A stretch of DNA of 44,603 nucleotides, taken from JAGAJR01 sp048463395. Lineage in GTDB: Bacteria; Pseudomonadota; Alphaproteobacteria; RF32; CAG-239. The number at the start of each line of letters is the position of its first letter. Position 1 is the stretch's first letter. A program made the translations under genes and the position numbers. The DNA lies in assembly GCA_048463395.1 (NCBI GenBank), contig DBFWPL010000009.1, forward strand, positions 1-44,603, read 5' to 3'. Below the pieces are notes generated by a model. That model was not told where the DNA came from. It saw nothing but the letters and a program-made list of their open reading frames with translations, and made no database searches. Shown here in pieces: positions 39,818 to 44,603 of the stretch.

Positions 39818-41386
39818 ATGGGTAAAGATTCGGATATTGATTATGGCAAAATAGTGCATTATATACTGATAGCAGTAGTGGCGGCAGCTTTGTTGTGGCT
39901 TAATTATTGCAATTTTCAGGAGCATATCTCCTCGAATAAAGCTCTGATTAACAATTATTCTCCCAAGGAGGATGAAATGGCAAAATATCGCAATCCGGTT
40001 GTTGCCGGCCTGTTTTATTCCTCAGATGCCCAAAGCTTGTCCGAGGATATTGATAATTACCTGAAAACGGAAAACAGAATAAGCAATTATCAACCGCAAA
40101 TTTTGATTGTTCCTCATGCCGGATACCAATATTCCGCGACGGCTGCGGCCAAGGCTTATGCCTCTTTGCGAAACTTCTCGGATAAAATCCGTAATGTCAT
40201 TTTGGTTGGTCCGTCTCATCGGGTGGCTTTTGATGGCATAGCAGCACCGAGTGTCGACTATTTTAAAACGCCGTTAGGAAGTGTTGCCTTAAACAGGGAA
40301 ATTATTCAGGAAATGCATAACAGCTTTGGTGTCAAAATTTTGGACAAGGCCCATGCACAGGAACATTCTCTTGAAGTCCAGCTTCCGTTTTTGCAGAAAG
40401 TTCTGAAAAAGTTTAAGATTATTCCTTTGGTTTATGGCAATGTCAGTGCCGAAAAACTGGCGAAAGCCTTAAATCCTTATTTGCACCAGGAAGATACGGT
40501 TATTGTTATTTCTGCCGATTTATCCCATTATTACGATTATGAAACAGCCAAAGCTCTTGATAAAATTACGGCGGATTTGGTTGCCCGGAATGAAGCTGAC
40601 GTAGATGAACATTTATCTTGCGGAGCAACCGGAATAAATGCGGCTCTGATTTTGGCAAAAGAAAATCATTTTCGCCCTGAAATGCTGGATATGATTAACT
40701 CCGGAGATACGGCGGGAGACAAGGACAGCGTTGTCGGCTATGGAGCTTGGAGTTTTGAAAAGAAACAAGGGGAAAAACCGCAATCCGAATTGGAAAAAGA
40801 GGTTGCCAGCCTGAAATCATTTAGTGAAAACTATGGTGAAACACTGCTTAATATTGCCGAACAAAGCGTGCGTGAGGCTGTTATTGAACATCATAAATAT
40901 TCTCCGTCCAGAGATGATTATGACGATGTCTTGTTTGACAAGGGGGCTGCCTTTGTAACTCTGACGGATAAAAACGGCGAATTAAGAGGTTGTATCGGAA
41001 CCATTGTTCCCAATCAGGGAATAGCCAAAGACGTGGCAAGCAATGCTTATCAGGCTGCTATGGAAGACGGACGTTTCAGTCCTGTAAGTGAAAAGGAATT
41101 GGAAGGTTTAAATATTTCCGTTTCTTTGTTAAGCGGCTTTGAGCGGATAAGATATATGGACGAGGCAGATTTACTGACCAAGATTAATCAGGGAATTGAC
41201 GGCATTATCATTCGAGACGGCAATCGGCAGGGTGTGTTTTTGCCCTCTGTTTGGCAGCAGCTTCCTGAAAAACAAGAATTTTTGAATAACCTGAAGGTCA
41301 AGGCCGGCATCAGCCCGAGCTATTGGTCCAACAAGATTAAAGTTTATCGTTTTAGAACAGTGGAGATAAAGAAAGATGAAAATTAA
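39818..41386 (+). CDS. MEMO-AMMECR1 fusion (AmmeMemoRadiSam proteins B and A), two possible starts
   Basis: From the internal ATG 39977 a 469-aa protein is made. Its MEMO-like domain covers about 1-265 (LIVPHAGYQYSATAAAKAY, VGPSHRVAFDG, EHSLEVQLPFL, ISADLSHYYDYE, with conserved His residues). Its AMMECR1 domain covers about 290-465 (FVTLTDKNGELRGCIGTI, MEDGRFSPVSEKEL). A perfect AAGGAGG lies 5 nt before 39977. The frame is also open upstream to ATG 39818, which would add 53 residues with one transmembrane helix (YILIAVVAAALLWLNYC). Both a soluble and an anchored form are possible. The system normally has a radical SAM partner, which is not in this window. Confidence 0.88.
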   Translation: MGKDSDIDYGKIVHYILIAVVAAALLWLNYCNFQEHISSNKALINNYSPKEDEMAKYRNPVVAGLFYSSDAQSLSEDIDNYLKTENRISNYQPQILIVPHAGYQYSATAAAKAYASLRNFSDKIRNVILVGPSHRVAFDGIAAPSVDYFKTPLGSVALNREIIQEMHNSFGVKILDKAHAQEHSLEVQLPFLQKVLKKFKIIPLVYGNVSAEKLAKALNPYLHQEDTVIVISADLSHYYDYETAKALDKITADLVARNEADVDEHLSCGATGINAALILAKENHFRPEMLDMINSGDTAGDKDSVVGYGAWSFEKKQGEKPQSELEKEVASLKSFSENYGETLLNIAEQSVREAVIEHHKYSPSRDDYDDVLFDKGAAFVTLTDKNGELRGCIGTIVPNQGIAKDVASNAYQAAMEDGRFSPVSEKELEGLNISVSLLSGFERIRYMDEADLLTKINQGIDGIIIRDGNRQGVFLPSVWQQLPEKQEFLNNLKVKAGISPSYWSNKIKVYRFRTVEIKKDEN

Positions 41387-43088
41387 CGGATACGAAATTG
41401 CCATTCCGGAAGAAAAGTTAAATCATATGGTGCAGGAAGAAATGCTTCCGATTGAAATGGTAAATAAAAATTTTGAAGGCTATAAGGCTCTTCCTGAAGG
41501 GGATAAAAAGGCCTTGGCACATTTGGTTGCCGCTGCCAAAATTATGAATGATGTCGCTTTGGAGCAGGATCATCCGTTAAACAGAACTCTGAAAAAAGGC
41601 TTGGAAGAAGCTGCGAAAGACAATGAATACGCAGCCCTTGCTTTAAGAATATTCAATTCTTTAAACGGGGTAACCGGTCTAAACGGTGTAGATCAGGAAC
41701 CTGTAAAAATCTTTGTCGGTGTTGACGGGTATAAAGGCCGTAATTTTTATCCGACTGATTTGAGCGTTGATGAATTTCATAAAATCATTGCTCGGATGCT
41801 GGATGAAGGAAAAACGGAAGAGGTCCGGAAAATCCTCAGTGCCAGAACTATGGTGCGTCGCAGCGGGCATGAACTAAAGGCAATCGACTATACGGAATAT
41901 TTCGCCAAAGAATTTTCCGCAATGGCAAATGAGTTGGAAGTGGCCGCTCACTATGCGACCGATGAACTGTTTAAAGATTATCTGGGCTGGCAGGCACAGG
42001 CATTTTTGCAAAATAACGAAGATATGGATATGTTGGCCGACCGTCATTGGGCTCAGATGCAGGATACCAATCTGGAATTTACGGTCAGTCGGGAAAATTA
42101 TGATGACGAGATGACTCCGACGATTTGTGAAAACCCTGAATTGTCCGCTCGTCTGGCTGAAAAGGGGATAGAGGTTGTTTCCAAAGATATGCTGGGCGTT
42201 CGTGTCGGTATTATTAATAAGAAAGGTACCGAGTTGATTTTGAAATTTAAGGAACACATGAGCAAACTGGCAAAATTAATGCCCTACAGCGACACTTATG
42301 TTCAGTCCGTTGCCAGCGGAGATGATGTGAACCAAACCATGGTTGATGCCGATTTGGTAACCTTAACCGGAGACTATGCCCAGTGCCGCGGGGCGATTAC
42401 GACAGCTCAAAATCTGCCGAACAATGATAAACTTTCTGTCAAAACGGGAGGCGGCCGCCGCAATGTTTATCACAGGCAGGTTCGCCAAAGCCATGATAAA
42501 GCCAAAACTCAAAGAATGTTGGATGCTTTGGTCGCCAAGGAATTTCATCAGTATTTCAATCCGGAAGCCGAACATATTTTTGTTATCGGACACGAAAACG
42601 GCCACTCTTTAGGGCCCAACAGCGAATATCAAAATGCTTTGGGCGTTTATAAACATACGATTGAGGAAAACAAAGCCGACGTGGTTTCAATTACTTTTAT
42701 GCCGGAATATGTCAAAGCCGGCGTAATCAGCGAGGAGATGTTGAAACAAGTCTATGCGACTTGGATTATCCGTTTATTCTTGAAAGCCAAACCGCAGTTA
42801 ATCCAGCCTCACCGCGTCGGGGATTTGATACATTTTAACTTCTTGCGGGAACACGGAGCTATCTCGTTTGACGCCGACAACAAGCTGGTTATTCATTTTG
42901 ATAAAATGAACGAAGCCATGCACAAAATTTTGGATGAAACGATTGCGATTCAATTGTCAAAATCTCCGGAAAAAGCCAAAGCTTTCATTGACAGATATTC
43001 AACTTGGAGCGATATTTCGGAACATATTGCAAAAGTCCAAAAAGAACTGGGTATCAAACCTTACAAGGATATCCGGACATATTTTTAA
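41376..43088 (+). CDS. M49-like zinc metallopeptidase (dipeptidyl-peptidase III-like)
   Basis: A 570-aa cytoplasmic protein. The zinc site reads IGHENGHSLGP (HENGH at residues 406-410), with the second motif EENKAD (430-435), where M49 enzymes have EE-x-R/K-A-E/D. Classical DPP III has the longer HELLGH, so this has the five-residue HExxH form. Family members remove dipeptides from short peptides. It overlaps the preceding stop by 11 nt, with GAAAG before the ATG, indicating coupling to the MEMO-AMMECR1 gene. Confidence 0.75.
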   Translation: MKINGYEIAIPEEKLNHMVQEEMLPIEMVNKNFEGYKALPEGDKKALAHLVAAAKIMNDVALEQDHPLNRTLKKGLEEAAKDNEYAALALRIFNSLNGVTGLNGVDQEPVKIFVGVDGYKGRNFYPTDLSVDEFHKIIARMLDEGKTEEVRKILSARTMVRRSGHELKAIDYTEYFAKEFSAMANELEVAAHYATDELFKDYLGWQAQAFLQNNEDMDMLADRHWAQMQDTNLEFTVSRENYDDEMTPTICENPELSARLAEKGIEVVSKDMLGVRVGIINKKGTELILKFKEHMSKLAKLMPYSDTYVQSVASGDDVNQTMVDADLVTLTGDYAQCRGAITTAQNLPNNDKLSVKTGGGRRNVYHRQVRQSHDKAKTQRMLDALVAKEFHQYFNPEAEHIFVIGHENGHSLGPNSEYQNALGVYKHTIEENKADVVSITFMPEYVKAGVISEEMLKQVYATWIIRLFLKAKPQLIQPHRVGDLIHFNFLREHGAISFDADNKLVIHFDKMNEAMHKILDETIAIQLSKSPEKAKAFIDRYSTWSDISEHIAKVQKELGIKPYKDIRTYF

Positions 43089-43099
43089 GAGAGTGATGA

Positions 43100-44482
43100 A
43101 TGTATTACAGTTTCTTTGAAATTTTCTCGATAGGGGTTGGCCCTTCGAGTTCGCATACTGTCGGCCCGATGCGTGCGGCCAAACGTTATATAGACAACCT
43201 TCACGCCAAAGGCTGTTTTTCGGAAGTTGAACGGGTTAAAGTAACCTTATACGGCTCCTTGGCTTTAACCGGCGTCGGACACGGAACTGTCAAAGCGGTT
43301 ATTTACGGTCTTATGGGCTTGGAGGCGGAAGCGATTGACCCTGAAAAACCTTATCTTGTTGCTGTTCAGCGAGACGGTATTCTGCACCTGTCTCAGGAGA
43401 AACCGATAAAATTCGACTTGGATAAAGATGTTGTCTTTGAAAAGGAAATTTTTCTGCCCCAGCATTCAAACGGAATGAAGTTTGAGGCCTTTGACGCAAA
43501 CGGAAAATGTCTTCTGGATGAAGTTTACTTTTCTGTCGGCGGCGGAACAATTGCCCGTCAGGATGAAATGGATAACAGAATTGAACGAGAGCCTTATCAT
43601 GTTCCGTTTGATTTCAACACCTGCGATGAACTTATCGGCTTGTGCAGCAAACACGACAAGTCAATTGCCAATCTGATTTTTCAAAATGAATGTGCTTTAA
43701 GAAAACAGGAGGATGTTATTGCCGGGGTTTTGAAAATTCACGGCATTATGCAAAACGCCATTGATAGAGGAATGAAATCTCGAGGAAATCTGCCGGGCGG
43801 ACTGAATATCAAACGCCGAGCACCGGAAATTTACGAGCGTCTGGAAGAAAAATTCCGCAATAATGATTATGACCCGTTGCTGATGATAGACTGGATAAAC
43901 TTGTGGGGCTTTGCCGTCGCGGAAGAAAACGCTGCCGGCGGACAAATCGTAACCGCTCCGACCATGGGTTCTGCAGGAATTATTCCGGCGGTGTTGCGTT
44001 ATTATGAACGCTTTGCCTCTCAAAAATCTCCGTATACGGAGGAAGAGGGAATTTGGAAGTTTTTGCTGACCGCCTCGGCAATCTGTAGCCTGTATCGAAC
44101 AAACGCTTCCATTTCCGGAGCCGAAGTCGGTTGTCAGGGAGAAGTCGGCGTGGCTTGTTCAATGGCGGCCGGAGGTCTGGCTGCGGCAATGGGCGGAACC
44201 AACAAACAAGTTGAAAACGCCGCAGAAATCGCCATGGAACATAACTTGGGTTTAACTTGCGACCCGATAGGCGGCTTGGTGCAGGTGCCTTGCATTGAAA
44301 GAAACGCCATGGGTGCGGTCAAAGCGGTTAATGCCGCCCGTATCGCAATGAAAGGCGACGGAGAACATATCGTTTCATTGGACAGCGTGATTAAAACCAT
44401 GTTTGATACCGGAATAGATATGAATAATAAATATAAAGAAACCTCTCTGGCCGGTCTGGCGGTCAATGTCTCTTATTGCTAA
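43100..44482 (+). CDS. sdaA: L-serine ammonia-lyase, single-chain [4Fe-4S] type
   Basis: A 460-aa protein with beta and alpha parts in one chain, the usual proteobacterial form. The start FFEIFSIGVGPSSSHTVGPM is the substrate-binding signature. APTMGSAGIIPAVLRYYERF begins the alpha domain. Cysteines in EVGCQGEVGVACS and LTCDPIGGLVQVPCIERNA supply the Fe-S cluster. It converts L-serine to pyruvate and ammonia and depends on Fe-S assembly (SUF here). It follows the M49-like gene by 11 nt. A strong terminator follows. Confidence 0.96.
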   Translation: MYYSFFEIFSIGVGPSSSHTVGPMRAAKRYIDNLHAKGCFSEVERVKVTLYGSLALTGVGHGTVKAVIYGLMGLEAEAIDPEKPYLVAVQRDGILHLSQEKPIKFDLDKDVVFEKEIFLPQHSNGMKFEAFDANGKCLLDEVYFSVGGGTIARQDEMDNRIEREPYHVPFDFNTCDELIGLCSKHDKSIANLIFQNECALRKQEDVIAGVLKIHGIMQNAIDRGMKSRGNLPGGLNIKRRAPEIYERLEEKFRNNDYDPLLMIDWINLWGFAVAEENAAGGQIVTAPTMGSAGIIPAVLRYYERFASQKSPYTEEEGIWKFLLTASAICSLYRTNASISGAEVGCQGEVGVACSMAAGGLAAAMGGTNKQVENAAEIAMEHNLGLTCDPIGGLVQVPCIERNAMGAVKAVNAARIAMKGDGEHIVSLDSVIKTMFDTGIDMNNKYKETSLAGLAVNVSYC

Positions 44483-44487
44483 AGAAA

Positions 44488-44515
44488 AACCCCTCTCGTT
44501 TGAGAGGGGGTTTTG
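44488..44515. terminator. Terminator after sdaA
   Basis: AACCCCTCTC-GTTT-GAGAGGGGGTT followed by TTG, with AAAA on the other side, so it may serve the opposite gene too. Confidence 0.85.
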
Positions 44516-44523
44516 AGTTAAGA

Positions 44524-44603
44524 TTAGAAAGAAGCGGAGCAATATCCGGACTTTGCATCCTGAGTGGCAGAATTACATGTTACGTTCGTTGTGCTGCAAA
44601 CTT
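44524..44603 (-). CDS. C-terminal end of a Cys-containing protein (cut by window edge)
   Basis: The minus-strand frame ends VCSTTNVTCNSATQDAKSGYCSASF and a TAA at 44526-44524. Three Cys residues with Ser/Thr/Asn-rich spacing suggest a secreted or surface protein with disulfides, but only 25 residues are visible. It converges on sdaA across a terminator. Confidence 0.5.
   Translation of the reverse strand, partial: VCSTTNVTCNSATQDAKSGYCSASF

Noticed and set aside
1..44603. CRISPR arrays, insertion sequences, transposases, integrases, reverse transcriptases
   Set aside because: No regularly spaced short repeats and no matching proteins were seen on either strand.

Overview
The window looks like chromosome of an AT-rich Gram-negative bacterium, most likely an uncultured alphaproteobacterium. 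The evidence is the lppB/nlpD-yajC-secD-secF cluster, lipoproteins with Gram-negative lipoboxes, two-hotdog acyl-ACP thioesterase, N-formylglutamate amidohydrolase, SerS and MurA neighbourhoods, and SUF as the visible Fe-S pathway. No rRNA operon, CRISPR array, integrase, transposase or replication origin was seen. The lineage is an inference; gene content cannot place it below class.

Layout. 1-6063: end of a cold-shock protein, an unknown charged protein, MntP, then a minus-strand block (RNase J-like metallo-beta-lactamase overlapping an acyl-ACP thioesterase, a lytic transglycosylase, an N-formylglutamate amidohydrolase). 6193-6473: tRNA-Val(GAC) followed by a 205-nt element ending in an exact copy of the tRNA's last 19 nt. 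6498-8833: an AT-rich three-gene module (GHKL ATPase, STAS-like protein, membrane/coiled-coil protein) joined by ATGA overlaps behind a palindrome-covered promoter. 8950-11587: a structured leader with a terminator, a large nucleotidyltransferase-like/kinase-like protein, a second structured RNA (6S-like shape) and a small HTH-like protein. 11623-18288 (minus): GpsA, a small unknown, SecF-SecD-YajC, a LysM/M23 lipoprotein and a PAS/degenerate-GGDEF protein. 18393-29337: sufB, a MazG-like gene, a 56-aa gene, sufC, sufD, sufS, a DMT transporter, sufT, an M20 peptidase (opposite), sufE, a SucC/SucD-like pair lacking the catalytic phosphohistidine, and comF. 29556-32148 (minus): murA with a 46-aa upstream gene, and a LysR regulator. 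32405-36345: a degraded accessory region (Fic remnant, unknown protein, NERD nuclease-like protein, phosphotransferase between 117-nt direct repeats, duplicated gene fragments) ending at tRNA-Thr(GGT). 36618-44526: conserved small protein, META lipoprotein, serS, HAD phosphatase, MEMO-AMMECR1 fusion, M49-like peptidase, L-serine dehydratase, and the edge of a Cys-containing protein.

The strongest novelty is a pair of related structured elements, one 3' of tRNA-Val and one 3' of tRNA-Thr. Each starts just after the tRNA with a strong terminator, carries conserved blocks and compensatorily changed hairpins, and ends with GGGAATTTAC followed by a precise 19-nt copy of its own host tRNA 3' end (T-loop position 58 to CCA). 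They look like minimal, non-autonomous, tRNA-targeting mobile elements. In both cases accessory DNA lies beyond the element on the tRNA 3' side. Second is the ATPase/STAS/membrane-protein module next to the tRNA-Val element, a candidate partner-switching or defence system. Third is the SucCD-like pair, in which SucD has both key catalytic residues replaced.
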